The notes below the pieces were generated by a model. That model made no database searches and was not told the DNA's origin. It saw only the letters and a list, made by a program, of their open reading frames with translations. 64,000 nucleotides of DNA, taken from contig OX155955.1 in the NCBI GenBank assembly GCA_944548615.1, positions 11,527,921-11,591,920 on the forward strand. The letters are read 5' to 3'. A program made the translations under genes and the position numbers. The stretch is from Micropterix aruncella. Taxonomy: Eukaryota; Arthropoda; Insecta; Lepidoptera; Micropterigidae. Shown here piece by piece: positions 11,335-23,110 of this stretch. The stretch's first letter is position 1; each line of letters begins with the position of its first letter.

Positions 11335-12005
11335 ATAGTTATTCGTTTACAACACAATCTGGTTTGATTGAACTCCATAAGTTTTCCCGACATCGTTTTT
11401 GATCAATTAGTTATTTCCCGAGCAGTCATCGCTCGTAATCTTGGATTATACTTTGATCAAGATCTTACCTTCGACATCCATATTAAATCCATAACTAAAT
11501 GTAGATTTTTTTGTCTCTAAAACTCTATGGAATCAGGCAATAATTTAATTCAGATATTGTTATCCTCTTATATAATACTCTCATTTTAGCGATCCTTAAA
11601 TATGGCGACTACCTACCTATATGGACATAATTTACGAAAAGTAGACTAAAATAATATTCAAAATTTGAAAATGCCTGTACTAGGTTTTGTTTCCATGTTA
11701 AACCTAAAATCAACGTTCCTACATATCTATGCAAACATTTTATCCTAAATGTTCCCACCGCATGCAACTTTACTTTGCTAACCTTACCCTAAAAAACGGA
11801 AAATTAAATCCCAACCTACTTATCCTCAGTCATAAAATGATGGCGCCGCATTTATCAATTGGCAATTGTTCCAAAGCTCTGATTGTAAAGGTAGCTTTCC
11901 TTATTTAGCCGCACCATCTACTGGAATTTCAAGTGATAAGAATTCTGAATTATTCGCGGCCTCTAGTTTAGGGCTTAACAAAGAACTGTTATTAAATCTT
12001 CTTTC
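11335..12005 (+). pseudogene. LINE ORF2 C-terminal remnant (jockey/CR1 group)
   Basis: Reading across frames on the plus strand gives IARNLGLYFDQDLTFDIHIK (about 11429-11488), the usual post-RT motif with G-x-x-x-D and H-I. Further on come LLSLHKMMAPHLS-like and LFAASSLGLNKELLLNLLSV segments typical of the far C-terminus of jockey/CR1-group LINE proteins. Stops and frame changes are scattered through it. The reverse transcriptase core is absent, so this is an old truncated copy. Confidence 0.6.
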
Positions 12006-12206
12006 TGTATTCTAACATACTTAAATTTTACCATATCCTATAACTGCACAATAGCACTTGGGGCATCCGATTTTTCTTTGGACAAACGGAAGACGTCTCT
12101 CATCGTGATAGAGTAGAGTACCTTTATTATTCAATTGCACCTGTATAATCTTTGTTTTGGTTACCGTCAATTATTTTTTTTAATACATGGATGAAAATAA
12201 ATAATA

Positions 12207-12562
12207 TACAGGTGAGTTCTAAGTAACCGGCATCCTTGATGTAGATGAATCAGTACGGGCAAATAAACAACTCTTATAAAAAAAATATATTTTTTCAATT
12301 TGAAAAAAATTGTTTGTGAATAAAAGTTTGACAAGAGTTAAGCGCGCTGCGCCATCTAGCAGTGAGTAAAGTATCGCGAAAAAAAAGCGATATTTCACCT
12401 TCCGCTAGATGGCGCAGCGCACTCAGCGCTTTTTATGATAATAAAAAAAAGAAATAAAATTTTTATTTTTTATTTTTACACATTTTTTTATTAAAATTTG
12501 CTTATTTTCTCGTACTAATTTACCCACTTCAAGTATGCTGGTTAATAAAAACTCACCCTGTA
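12207..12562. mobile_element. TA-flanked MITE, copy 2 (~356 bp)
   Basis: The left end ACAGGTGAGTTCTAAGTAAC (from 12208) is matched by the reverse complement of the right end (ACTCACCCTGT, to 12561), with TA outside both. The core holds a strong inverted pair, GCGCGCTGCGCCATCTAGC and GCTAGATGGCGCAGCGC (about 12350-12422), around a short A-rich loop. Same family as the elements at 8491 and 56091. Non-coding; it would need a Tc1/mariner-like transposase from elsewhere. Confidence 0.85.
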
Positions 12563-14078
12563 TATAAGTAAAATTGAAAGAATGTAACTTGTCTTCGTGA
12601 AATATATTTAATAGCTATATACATTACGATAATAATTGTCAAGAGAAGGAAAATGTAAGATCTGAGACGTGAAATTAATGTACGAAATTTATATATGAAA
12701 AACAATAAAAAAATTGCGTCAAGCAAAAATGACTTTATTCTAAAGATATTACTGGAAGATAGAAATTAATGTTATCTAAAATGATTATAATTCTAAATTC
12801 TAAAAAAACATTCTAAATTCCGTGTGTTTAAAAAAAACGGTAAAGGATCAATGAGTGGGGCGCTTTACCTCATCTCATTAGGCAATCCCCTCGGCGAAAA
12901 CAATGGAACTAATTAAAATATTTTTTCGACATTTATTTTTGCAGCGTCTCTAAAAGCGACGCTCGAAACTTTTGTCGGTCGAGCGCTACGAAAAATCAAC
13001 ACGATACGGGATAAATTAAAAAGTTTCGCAGACCGGCCGATTTCGCTCATTTTTCATTCTTTTCCTGGAAGTGATATAATCGCACTTCGTTTACTTCAGC
13101 GTTAATAAATAATGGACATCCCATTGTGAATTTCGGTCGTTAATTTTGCGGAGACAATGAAGGGTGGGTTTGGGATTTGAGTCTGTAAAACTTTTGATAA
13201 TTGGCTGTAGAATCGTTATGAATTCATAATCATAATCATACTCGACGAAAATTTACCAACATTCACGAAAATTCAACGACGAATATCATGCACTCACAGA
13301 GACAGTGCTTACTTTAGTTAGGACTTAACGGATGGAGTGATATTGCAATTATTATTCATGATCTTGTAAGTGAAGCTCAAAAATCGCTCAGGTTATTAGG
13401 ATAATGGCCCCCCGTTACCAATCTAATCAATTACTCGATGACTTATTAGTACTTGACTTAAGACAGACGTACATACGATCTGTGAAGAAACACGATTAGA
13501 AGTTAATTTAAAGTTTGGAGGAACGTATTTGCCAGTGAGTAACGAGTGCTCGAATTACTTTATCGAGACGCGAGGTGTGCGCGACTGCGGCTACGAGGAT
13601 ATACGGATAAGGATCGTAAGTGTGCTCCTAGTATCTTGTACTGGGCATGGCTCGAGTCTGTGGGATTACAACTGATGTTTTGAGACTCAGGGAGAATAAG
13701 GAAAGGAAACCAAGGAGCCGGATCCGTTGAGCGACCTCGTAAGAGGGGTACCGGATATGCAGTCGCAACCTTGCGGGAAGGTGATCAATCGCGAAATGAT
13801 AATTTGGTTGCTTTTTCGGCGGTTTAAATAGGCCTTGAAATGAAGCAATCCGAAAATATTCCGATTAAAAGTATTGTTTCATCGTGCTGATTCATAGCTA
13901 CACTAGTCAAAATAATAGCTGAATTGTGTCAGTGGATTTCACTGGAAGTCGATGCATTTGTTGATCGCTTGTAATGGACTTAAGGTCCGTTACAGATCTA
14001 TACTGCAACGGACATGACATCGAATGTACAACTACGCATATATACAATACCTATTCATCCCACCAACTTGAGCTGCCA
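12563..14078. other. No gene recognised
   Basis: AT-rich up to about 13500, then GC-richer DNA (13560-13800) leading into the family A repeat. A 112-codon plus frame at 13974-14312 overlaps the start of that repeat and has no recognised motif. I see no RNA gene. Confidence 0.4.
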
Positions 14079-14752
14079 ACTACAACAGGCGAATCCGTCC
14101 CCTCAGAAAGTTTCAACGAAATTTATTATTCTGTCTCCCGTGAGGTGAGCGCAGAAGACTTGGACAAAACAGCACCAGAGTCCAGTCTGAGGCCAACGCC
14201 TTACGGCCAGGCACCGGGAAAGGTACCCAGCGGGCAGCCTCGCCCACTGACTAGCACTTTTGAAGGATATCTCCGTCTGGAATTAACCTTCAGGATACCT
14301 CCTACCTCCTGACTGGTTACAGGATCGAGGTCGCTTGCGCGATCCTCTCCCTTACGTAGCGGTGAAACGGTGTCAACCGAGTCTATCGCGGACCACGGCA
14401 TCCTTTGTCCGGCTCTTCACCCGGAATCGGGTAGCCGATGGTCGCTTCAAGAGCAGTCGCCTTAAGGTCGACAACTACCGCCGTTCTATAGGAAACAGTA
14501 CTGTGACCAGACTCCCCCGACGGTTAGTCATAATGCGCAATCGATTGGCTTACGCCGCAAGGTGCGCAAACCGTCCAGGAGCGCCAGAAGGTTGACTCCT
14601 GGAGAAAACTATCCCTAAGGCCAGAGTCCTACCAGGGCTCGCACTTCATGCGTGGAGGCCGCCGGATGGGTGTTGACCCGTGAGTGTGACTGACCCCGAA
14701 TAAATGGGTCTTCGTGGCCAACTCAACAAGCCCCCCATTAGCTCCCAATTCA
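14079..14752 (+). repeat. GC-rich dispersed repeat family A, copy 1
   Basis: A block of about 670 bp that is much richer in GC than its surroundings. It starts near ACAACAGGCGAATCCGTCC and ends near GTCTTCGTGGCCAACTCAAC. Marker segments shared with the other copies are CCTCTCCCTTACG, GGCATCCTTTG, CAATCGATTGGCTTACGCCG and GTGGAGGCCGCCGGATGGGT. It keeps an 86-codon open frame (14335-14595). Comparing it with the copy at 36719 shows many amino-acid-changing differences, so I do not regard the frame as a selected gene. The superfamily is unknown. Confidence 0.85.
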
Positions 14753-15587
14753 TCCTACCAATACTGAAGAATGTAAATTATCCCAGTACTGAATTGACTA
14801 ATGCAATATGACACGGAGTGCAATAAGTTTAAATAATAATATCACTCCAGAGGGTTTTATACAATGAACTAGTTGTCATTTTTTATTAATAATTATAGTT
14901 ATCTATAGATAAGTATATTTATTCATGCTATTAGCTACAATAAAAAAATCGTTTTTAGGCGACTTTTAGATACAAGTGCTTATTACACAATTTTATTAAT
15001 TACCTAACCGGCTAAAATTTCCATAAACAAGATCAGCGGACTTTTTTGATTTGAAAGCGGCAAATATCAAATCATTGGATTGCATGTGTTTCTTAGGTAT
15101 TTTCACTTTTACAGTTTGACAGTTAGACCAGCGGGATTGTGCTTATATAGACTGTCATGAGATTGCTGATAAAACTTTCAGTAGTGAAAAGGAGCATACC
15201 ATACTACTTTCCGGTAAAAAATTGGTTTGTTCACCCCAATACTATTCCGACAAGTAGACAAGCCCCCTCGCCCCTCCCCGCCCCCCCCCCCCCGATAGCG
15301 AATATGATGGATTAACATTGCGAATGTATTTCTAAGGTTTTTGTATTCTTTCAGCATACTATATTTGTAGTATTTTCCGTGGTATTAAAATGGTATTTTT
15401 TCAATATGATGTAGTATTTTATTAAATATGGCGAAGTTGTAAATTCATTTGTGTCGCTTGTATATTAGATATTCTGACCAAAATTTCCTATGTGCTTTCG
15501 GCCCAATAAGGCAACTGTGAACCGAATTTCAAGATTTTAAGTCCAATATTTCATAATTGAAATATGGCTTCTTATTTTTTAATGAAA
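14753..15587. other. AT-rich DNA with a poly-C tract
   Basis: No gene recognised. A C-run of about 14 bases lies at about 15282-15295, preceded by GACAAGTAGACAAGCCCCCT. A similar preface (GGCAAGTAAACAAGCCCCCC) occurs at 4080-4100, so this may be a small dispersed repeat ending in C-runs. Confidence 0.45.
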
Positions 15588-15845
15588 ATATGACTAGAAT
15601 TATCACTAGCCCGCCCCCATATGGACTGATTTCAACCACACTTCTTTTCAACCCTTGCCATGACAAAATGATGCCTGCTTGCCAAATTTCAGCTCAATCG
15701 GATAAAGTTTTAGGCGCTATCGCGGAGGAATATACACACAGAGACACACACAGACTTCAATCTGGAAATTGTCGTAATCGTCTCAGGGGGCTCAAAATGG
15801 ATATTTCCATCTTCATCTCGATTTTTTTGTAGCAAGTTCACAATA
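15588..15845 (-). repeat. Unnamed ~250-bp dispersed repeat, copy 1
   Basis: On the minus strand it reads ATCGAGATGAAGATGGAAAT, ATCCATTTTGAGCCCCCTGA, a CTGTGTGT-rich stretch, then GATTGAGCTGAAATTTGGCA, GCATCATTTTGTCATGGCAA, and ends near AAATCAGTCCA. The same order of blocks occurs at 25215 (plus), 41497 (minus) and, in part, at 59617 (plus). It has no coding capacity. Neither a poly-A tail nor clear inverted repeats are visible, so its class is open. Confidence 0.8.
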
Positions 15846-16097
15846 CATTTCCTTGGGCCGGTAAAGTATAAGCATAAAGGAGAGGACAAGAGCCACAGAC
15901 AGACCAACAGAAGTGAGTTCACAATATTTTCTATCTGACATTTACTCAGATATATTTCACTCTTGACCTAAAGTCCAGATTAGATCTATTTATTCATTTA
16001 ATATTTGTACAAAAAAGTAGTTACATTTTCATCCAAGTAAAGAGATTGAACATTGTAGAAGAACAGCCAAGTAATAAACGGCGCTATGCACATCTAA

Positions 16098-16797
16098 TGC
16101 CCGCTCTACACTATGGCCGCGAACGCCGCGAAAACAGGCGCGAACAGCGCGAACGCTAGTGTGGATGGTTTTCGCGCCCGTTCGCCTCCGTTCGCGGCGT
16201 TCCCCGTTTTTTGTCGGTTTTTTGGACCCGCGACAAAGGGTCCGCGAAGCGCGAACGCGAAACTTATCCACACTCGCGGCGTTCGCGTAGTCCGGCGCCA
16301 GCGCTTCTAGCGAGAGGTTGTGTGTTTTGTTTGTGTGATTATCGATTTTCGGACATCATGGCGAGTACGGATTGGACCAAAGACCGTGAACTTCACTTCC
16401 TCGAACTTTATCAAGGAGAACCGATATTGTGGGACTCAAACCATCCCCTACGAAAAAATAAAAATAAAACCCATGATGCGTGGAAACGCATAAGTGAACT
16501 GATGCACCAGTGAAGTGAACTCATCCACCATCTCCTTCTTTTCCATGTTTTTTTTTTTTTCTTTTATGCTGAATGTGCAGATAGTTATAGTACGACAATG
16601 CGCACAGAGCTACAGCAGCAGCTATCTCGACGTCCATTTCGCCGCAGTGTTCACGCTCAACTGTCACTGTTCGCGGAGTATATTTACGCCGTAAATTCAC
16701 GGCAATAGTGTGGAGGGGCGTTCGCGGCGTAAATTTACGGCGCGAATTCACGGCGTAAATTTACGCCGTGAATTTACGGCCATAGTGTGGAGGGGCC
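16098..16797 (+). mobile_element. PIF/Harbinger-type DNA transposon remnant
   Basis: The left end GCCCGCTCTACACTATGGCC (about 16098) mirrors the right end GGCCATAGTGTGGAGGGGCC (to 16797). Multiple TAGTGTGGA and GGCGTAAATTTACG-type subterminal repeats lie near the ends. TAA precedes the left end and TTA follows the right end, close to the TWA 3-bp target site of Harbinger elements, though not identical. It encodes the start of a MADF/Myb-SANT-like protein (16358) and no transposase. It is thus an internally deleted, non-autonomous element. Confidence 0.7.
16358..16513 (+). pseudogene. MADF-domain (Adf-1-like) protein, N-terminal fragment
   Basis: The ATG at 16358 opens 51 codons. After MASTDWTKD comes LHFLELYQGEPILWD, then NHPLRKNKNKTHDAWKRIS, the first two helices of a MADF/Myb-SANT DNA-binding domain (the usual domain is about 80-90 residues). 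The frame stops at LMHQ, before the third helix, so it cannot make a complete domain. PIF/Harbinger elements usually carry such a DNA-binding protein beside the transposase, which fits the terminal repeats on either side. Confidence 0.7.
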
Positions 16798-18125
16798 TTT
16801 ACGAGACGTCTTAGGCCTGTATCTAAATGCACACTTATGGCGTTAAATCATAAAACACTTATACATACATGTAGGTCAAATACTAAGTCTTATTCTTCAC
16901 TATAATTTGTAAAAGTACATTTTCTTAACCCTTCGAGTAGCGGCATAATTTCATGGCAGACAGCGGCAATTTATTGGAATTTCTTGCAATATCGCCGTGC
17001 TCGACAAAAAGTACTATAACTATGGAAATACTATAGAACTCATATAAAGAATAACTGTACAATGATCGCATTAAAATTTCGTATATAGAATATTGAAATT
17101 ATATTTTGTAAAACAATTAGATAACTATGAATAATTATGAGAAAGTCGAAAAAGTGAAAAAAACTCGGTATTTCTAACTTGTACTTGTCTTACGGAAAAA
17201 TACGGAACCCTATTTAAAAATCGTAACTACTTTATTAGATTCTTTATCAAATATAATATTTCGTTTTGCTTATTTACATACAAAAATATTTAGATATTAG
17301 CTCGTAAAAAACCAATAAAAAATTTGATGATTTCTAGAAAAAAAATGATGATGTTTGACAATGGAATTTTTACCAGAAATATCCGCGATATGACGCGCGA
17401 AAGTATTCTAGCGATCGTCTATGTATCTATGGTAATAATGAGACATTTCGTATGGATTTTAGGATGCGTTCGAATTAGAAAATAATATTACTGTGCGCCC
17501 CGGGAGCAAGCCGCCAATATTGGTCGATAGGTAGTCAACGGTGTTACATACAAAACATTACTTAGATATTTCCACGATAAGAATGTACGTTTAATTCTAG
17601 TCAAGATTTTACCAAAAAAAAGTGGCTTAGCTCTCTTTACGTTATGTAGATATGAAAAATGCAGATTAATCTGCGCGTCCTGCTCCGTTCTGAGTGTCGA
17701 CGGCTGCTCCAGCGACGCCGAACGCTCTCTCATCCGCTTAAATTGCTTTGTCGTTTTCATTAGTCGGCCAAGTTAGTAGACATCTAAGTTAATGAAAGGT
17801 TAATCCAGATCGCGGCACAACTGGAGGGCTCACTTTCGGGCCATGTGCTCCCGGGGGTAGCATCTCCATTCTGTGCTAGGCCTTTTCTGGATATTCAATT
17901 TATCAAATATGCGGATGCGGATGCGGACGCGGATATTTTGTAAGGTATATCCGTTGATGCGGATGCAGATTTTTTGTAAATCACCAATTATTCTCTCAAC
18001 AAATAAATTATTTATCACTGAATTTTATTCGTTTCTGAAAATCGGGTGTTTTTATTTGATAAAACAAGTCCACGTCTCTGTTTCTGTCTCCTTGTTTATC
18101 TGGCAACACTTTCACCTCTGAAAGT
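16798..18125. other. No gene recognised; GCGGAT-rich motif
   Basis: Mostly AT-rich. At 17907-17972 there are repeats of GCGGATGCGGATGCGG and ATATTTTGTAAGG; a related run (GGATGTGGATGTGGATGCGG) occurs at 20056-20096. These look like one small dispersed repeat. Short minus frames at 17488-17760 and 17830-18018 show no domain. Confidence 0.4.
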
Positions 18126-18395
18126 GTGAAAATCCATGAATTACGATTTTCCATGGCGAAAATCAATGAATTACGGTTTCAACTGCTTGAACACCTTCCT
18201 TACTCACCAGATCTATCCCCAAACGACTTTTTCTGTTCCCTAAGCGCCGTTGCGCTCGGAGGACAGAGATTGTTGTCAAATGAGAAGGCCATTCCCCTCG
18301 TAACCAATTATTTAGTAGAGAAAGACGCTGAGTACTACTTGGATGGGTTAAAGAGATGAAAGCATCGCTGGAAGAAGTGTTGATGATTTATTATG
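18126..18395 (+). pseudogene. mariner transposase C-terminal fragment, copy 1
   Basis: The plus-strand frame reads INELRFQLLEHLPYSPDLSP, then NDFFCSLSAVALGGQRLLSN and VTNYLVEKDAEYYLDGLKR. This is the last third of a mariner-family transposase, with the third catalytic Asp in PYSPDLSPND. A TGA replaces what should be Trp (GLKR-W), after which KHRWKKC continues in frame. The first two catalytic Asp residues are absent. A short partial duplication (KIHELRFSMAKINELRF) marks the left edge. Dead fragment. Confidence 0.8.
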
Positions 18396-19294
18396 TTTTT
18401 TTTAAAAATATTTATCAAACTTAATTTTATTTATTAATCGACCTCTCGCACTGAAGAGTGTATGATATATTGATCGATGATTATAACAAAGAAAAAAAAT
18501 CGAGCCCTCGGGTGATGCTATTTAATGGTGGAAAAAAAATGAAAATATATATTAATCCGTTCCATCACTCGCCAATTTTTATCCGTCCTGCTGCTCAGTG
18601 TTCAGAGAGAACAACTTTTTAGTGGTGCTGGTCAAATATATGACTTTAAAAGAAGCAGTTTTCCCAGAGAGAAGGTCGCAAAACGCTGTTTCTGAAATAT
18701 ACTTTTCATTGCTAGAATTCAATCTTGACTTTACTATTTCTATTTTATAATTACCGATGATAAATTATTTAGCTAGTTATTTGTGTAGTATATAGTAGAT
18801 GAACCTAAACATGAAGATGGCAGCACTCGTCAACAATAATCATAATGATAATCATAATCATTTTTATTTTTCAAAAAAGACTAGGTATCTATAACAATCA
18901 TATAATAGGTAGATACTAATCTGATGAAATCGCCAAAAAATACGTATTGGATTATAATTACATATTAGATAAATGTCATAAATGTCAAAATGGAATAAAA
19001 TAGTAGAAAAATAAATAAAGGCAATAGAGTCAAATTAAAAGACAAAACAAAGAAAAACAAAAATAATCGCATTAAAAAAACTTAAATACTAAAAAAAACT
19101 TTATAAAGAAATAAAAAAACAAAAAAACTTGAAAACAAAATTTGTAAAATGATCCATTAAATAAATTCCATCATAATTTGGAAATAATACCATTTCAAAA
19201 GTCAAATTAACAGCTAAACAGCCTGAAGCATATGGAAACACAAAAAAATCACAAATGGGAACATATGGAAACACAAAAAAGCAAAATCTGTTTT
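18396..19294. other. No gene recognised
   Basis: AT-rich with A-runs (19010-19140). No open frame or repeat of note between the two mariner fragments. Confidence 0.5.
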
Positions 19295-19625
19295 TTTTGG
19301 CTTGGAAAGTGATGGCGACTGTTTTTTTGGGATAGTCATGGAGTTATTGTAAACGATTATCTTCAAAAAGGAAAACCAATCACAGGAGCTTTGCTCCTGT
19401 AAAGGTTACTACGCATAATAGCTTGATAAGCAGAATCGCGGAAAAACGATTGCATTTGCCAAGACAACGAGCCGCCTCACACCTCAGCGGTTGCCATGGC
19501 GAAAATCCATGAATTACGGTTTCAACTGCTTGAACACCTTCCTTACTCACCAGATTTATCCCCAAGCGACTTTTTCTGTTCCCTAAGCGCCATTGCGCTC
19601 GGAGGACAGAGATTGTTGTCAAATT
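19295..19625 (+). pseudogene. mariner transposase fragment, copy 2, spanning all three catalytic Asp
   Basis: Reading across frames: KVMAT, then FWDSHGVIVNDYLQKGKPIT (first Asp in FWD), later CQDNEPPHTSAVAMAKIHEL (second Asp), then PYSPDLSPSDFF (third Asp). From QDN to the Asp of PSD there are 34 residues between, the D34D signature of mariner. A one-base excess in the T-run at 19321-19328 shifts the frame, and a TAA follows GALLL. The tail after LGGQRLLSN is lost at 19625. The protein is close to copy 1, so both derive from the same mariner lineage. Confidence 0.8.
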
Positions 19626-20479
19626 TATTAATCAAAGTTAATTTCTGTTTCCTTATTATTTGCATACCTAAAATTTACATTTATTATTTTTATTTTTACT
19701 GTTAATAATTTTTTTCTAAAATGTTATATCCCACTAATTATGTTTTAAATTTGTATTTCATTATTTTGTGACTTGATTTATTGGTTGATATGCTATTAAT
19801 ATTATATTACGATTGTCATTGTAAGATGATTCATTGTAAATTCTACACGCGAATTTAATATTTGAAAAAAATAAAACGAAGTAGAATTTGTCATTTTCGT
19901 AAAAAAAAAATCAGCCAGCGTATGTTTGTCCTCAAAAACTCGAAAATTAGTTGGTCGATTGACTTGCAATGTTGCCACAACGTTGTATTAGATACGCGCT
20001 ACAAAACTCTTCCTGCACCTGTGAAATCATCCTGCACAAAATGTCTTGACAAGCGCGGATGTTTCGCGGATGTGGATGTGGATGCGGATATCCGGCACAG
20101 GACGGTTCTGCACATCACTATGAAGGAGGATAAATTTGATGAGGCTGTAGCGCGGCGCGTCCCATTCCAAATACAATTTCATTCGTCTTCAATTAGGGGT
20201 GATACGATTTAGATATTATGTGAAAAGCCGTATGGCTAATTAAAAATTTACGACACCCAATTAATAAGATTTACGACTCAAACGTGGTGCTCAAATATAT
20301 ATGTGAAGCAAGTCATTGAAAGTAGTTTACGAAGCGGGCCAAATATAGCGCATCGATTTTATACCACTGTCAATCTTTTTAGTGTTAAAAGCTATATAAT
20401 TTTATTCGCGCCAATTCCTACATTACTCGTACAAACTTGGATCGGCTCAACTCACGATTCAGCTCCTATTCAGAAGCCT
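19626..20479. other. No gene recognised
   Basis: AT-rich DNA with a GGATGT/GCGGAT-rich patch at 20056-20096 that resembles 17907-17972. A 116-codon plus frame (19862-20212) runs over that patch and shows no known domain. Confidence 0.4.
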
Positions 20480-21092
20480 CCTCGAGTGTAAGGCTACCCC
20501 GGGTAAGACTCCCGTGTCTCAGGCCGCAGAGCTGCTGGACCGGTTTCTCCCGGCGGGATTGCATCCTGGCGCCACTGGACGGTTTGCGAAGCCAATCGGT
20601 TGTGCATTCTGACTAATTGCTGAAGGGGTCTGGAGACTGGAAATACACTGTTTCCAAAGCAGCGGGGGTGAATGTTTCACCTGATGTCATGCCACTCTTG
20701 AAATGACCTTGGGCTACTCGATCCTGTGTGGCACTACGGGCAAAGAACGCCCAGGTCCGCGATAAATTTCAACTGAATTACCGCTGTAATACAACAGGTA
20801 GAGGTTGTGTAAGCGTCTTCGGACCTGTAACCATTCGGGAGGACGGAGGTATCCTGAAGGTTATTTACAGATGGAGATATCCTTCCAAAACTGGTAGTTA
20901 GGGGGTTAGGCTGATCGTTGGATACCTTTCCCGGTGCCTCGCCGTTATGCGTTGGACTCTAACGGGTTTTTGATGAACTAGACCGTAGATTGTCTTGTCC
21001 CCAAGTCTTCTACGCTCATCCCACGGCTGAAAGAATGATCTATATCGTTATACCAGCCTGGGGTGACGGGTTCGCCCGTTGTAGTCGACACC
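20480..21092 (-). repeat. GC-rich dispersed repeat family A, copy 2
   Basis: Minus-strand copy of the family. The right edge GACGGGTTCGCCCGTTGTAG is the inverted start of the element. Internal markers include GGTTTGCGAAGCCAATCGGT and GGTGACGGGTTCGCCCGTTG. It is more diverged than the copies at 14079 and 36719 and keeps no long open frame. The left edge, near GTAAGGCTACCCCGGGTAAG, is less sure. Confidence 0.75.
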
Positions 21093-22752
21093 GCCATCCT
21101 ACTCGTACAAACTACCCATATACGAGTACGGATTGGATTGATACGTAAACGGATTGAAAAAAAAACATAGATTTTCTAGAACAACCAAATTACATTGCCA
21201 TAATGCAGCGGCTCCCAACCTATTTGAGTCTATTACCACTAAAGCGGGTTAGATATTACCAAATACCCAAAAAAAAAATAGTTTATAAAACAAATCGGCT
21301 TTTCTTTAGTTTCTTGCTTTTGTTTTAATTGCCACCAATGTCGAAAATTCACTTCCAAATCTATAAGTTGTGGCAAATGGGACCAGTATTTCCAAGGTTT
21401 TTTCCATAATAATACGCGATTCCAATCTTTCACAATCATATTGTTATTTGTGTGTTTTTGAAATCTTTTTTCAGTGTGTTGTTAAGGAATTTTGCTTTGG
21501 CTCCAATTTCAGTATCTGGTAATATTCCTTCATCGACTTAAAAGGGCTTTCGCACCAAAGCATTTACTTGGGGATTTATCATATAGGGAAATATTTGTTG
21601 ATAGAATGTACTACTAATGGCAAGAGGATAGTTATTTCATCTGTGATTGAGTAATTTTTCTATTTCACTGACTAATCGTTTACGATGTATTATTAGGTAA
21701 ATAGTTAAATTGAATTAGGATGATTTTGTTAATAATTTTGTTTTGTGACTCTTGTGTGACTGGCCTTTACCCCTTATAAAACCTCCTTTAAATCCCTTGT
21801 ATCGCTCTCATAATGTATACTGATAATTAAAATTTAAACACAGCGCCATCTGTTAGTGCATTATTTTGACGCAGCTATACAACGCCAATATAATAGCATA
21901 ATAGTTTTATTATCCAGTAATAGTCGTAGAAATAAATACTAATGGAAATTAAATTAAAATAGTCTTGTCTTCCAGTTAGGAAAGTTTTTAATATTTATAT
22001 AACTTCAAAATGTAATTCCATTAAAATAAAATAGGTTTAAGTTCTCTGTTAGCTTGTACCCAAACGAGTCGAAGCATGAATCGATTTTCGAAAGATAGGT
22101 CATAGCCTTTCCTTAAATTAAGAGAGAAGAAAACGTGTGACGGGGAAGAACGATCAAGTCCACGCGGTGACAGTGGAATTTGATCGTTTTATCCCGTCAG
22201 GTCCAGAGTTGGGGTACCTTGATGACCCTCCGGTTGATGCTGTAGAAGACCTGTAGTAGGAAATACTGATCAAGGCCAATAAAATGTTTGGTTGACTTGC
22301 TAAAATATATTTTTTTAAGTTTGTAAATTTTACAAAAAGAAATACCAAAAAAATCAAATAATTGCCACTAATCGTTCTTCTCCGTAAACCTTCATATACA
22401 CACACAGACACAAACACCAAATTTGCCGTTGAGTATGACAATCCTAAAGATGGATGCAAATTTAAAGGAAAAAATCGCCCTCAGTCATGGCAGTTTTGAC
22501 AGCTTGTTCTTAGCTGACAAAAATCAAATGTTGCACTCGTTCTACTTTATTAATTATCCTGTTGGATTCACCAAAAATCATCTCGCCTTTACTTTCTCAC
22601 ATTTGAGCCATCCTTGGTAAATTATTGAAACTTATATGGTATAATATGACAGAATCCTCAAAGGTGGCTCGAGTAGATTGCCTGACAGAAATGGGGAAAA
22701 ATTGAAAACACGCTTCAAAGCATTCTTCTTCTTCTTGAAGTGCCATCTCCTA
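21093..22752. other. No gene recognised
   Basis: AT-rich. At 21200-21270 there is a GCAGCGGCTCCCAACCTATT-type segment that I have the impression is a dispersed repeat. At about 22115-22247 a 38-codon plus frame (VEFDRFIPSGPELGYLDDPP) is open between stops and GC-richer than its surroundings, but too short to call. Confidence 0.35.
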
Positions 22753-23110
22753 TCAGATGGCGGTCATTATAGCAACTTGAGCCCGTGATGTTGCGGCACG
22801 AAACAACTCGGTGGTACTTGAGTTGAACCATTCAACGAGGTTTTGTAGCCAGTGGGTTCTTCTTCGGCCAGGTCTTCAGCGGCCTTTATCTTTCCTTGTC
22901 GGATTAATTAGAGAAGGTGGTATTTGTTACCACGCATTATGTGACCCATGTATCGTAATTTCCTTCTCTTTATGGTCTTCAGTAATTACAATCTTTTGTG
23001 CATTCTTTGCAGCAACATTTCATTTGTGACTCTATCCGTCTAAGATATTTTCAGTATTCTCCTGTAAATCCACATTTCGAAAGCTTCTAACCTTTTGCAC
23101 AAAGTTTTGC
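22753..23110 (-). pseudogene. RTE-type LINE, ORF2 C-terminal remnant
   Basis: On the minus strand the segment reads LCAKRLEAFEMWIYRRILKI, then DRVTNEMLLQRMHK, TIKRRKLRYMGHIMRGNKYH, RPGRRRTHWLQNLVEWFN and ELFRAATSRAQVAIMTAI before a stop at 22753-22755. This succession (EAFEMW-YRR-L-I, RKL-Y-GH-MR, GRRR-WL-NL) is the usual C-terminus of insect RTE-type endonuclease-reverse transcriptases. It contains internal stops and one frame change, and the RT core is missing. Confidence 0.75.

Noticed and set aside
16113..16310. Ala/Arg-rich protein in the Harbinger left end
   Set aside because: The frame runs through terminal and subterminal GCGAACGC repeats and is open on both strands. No domain.
22115..22250. 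Small exon (VEFDRFIPSGPELGYLDDPP)
   Set aside because: Only 38 codons between stops, no splice sites that convince, no homologue known to me. Left as a note in the region entry.
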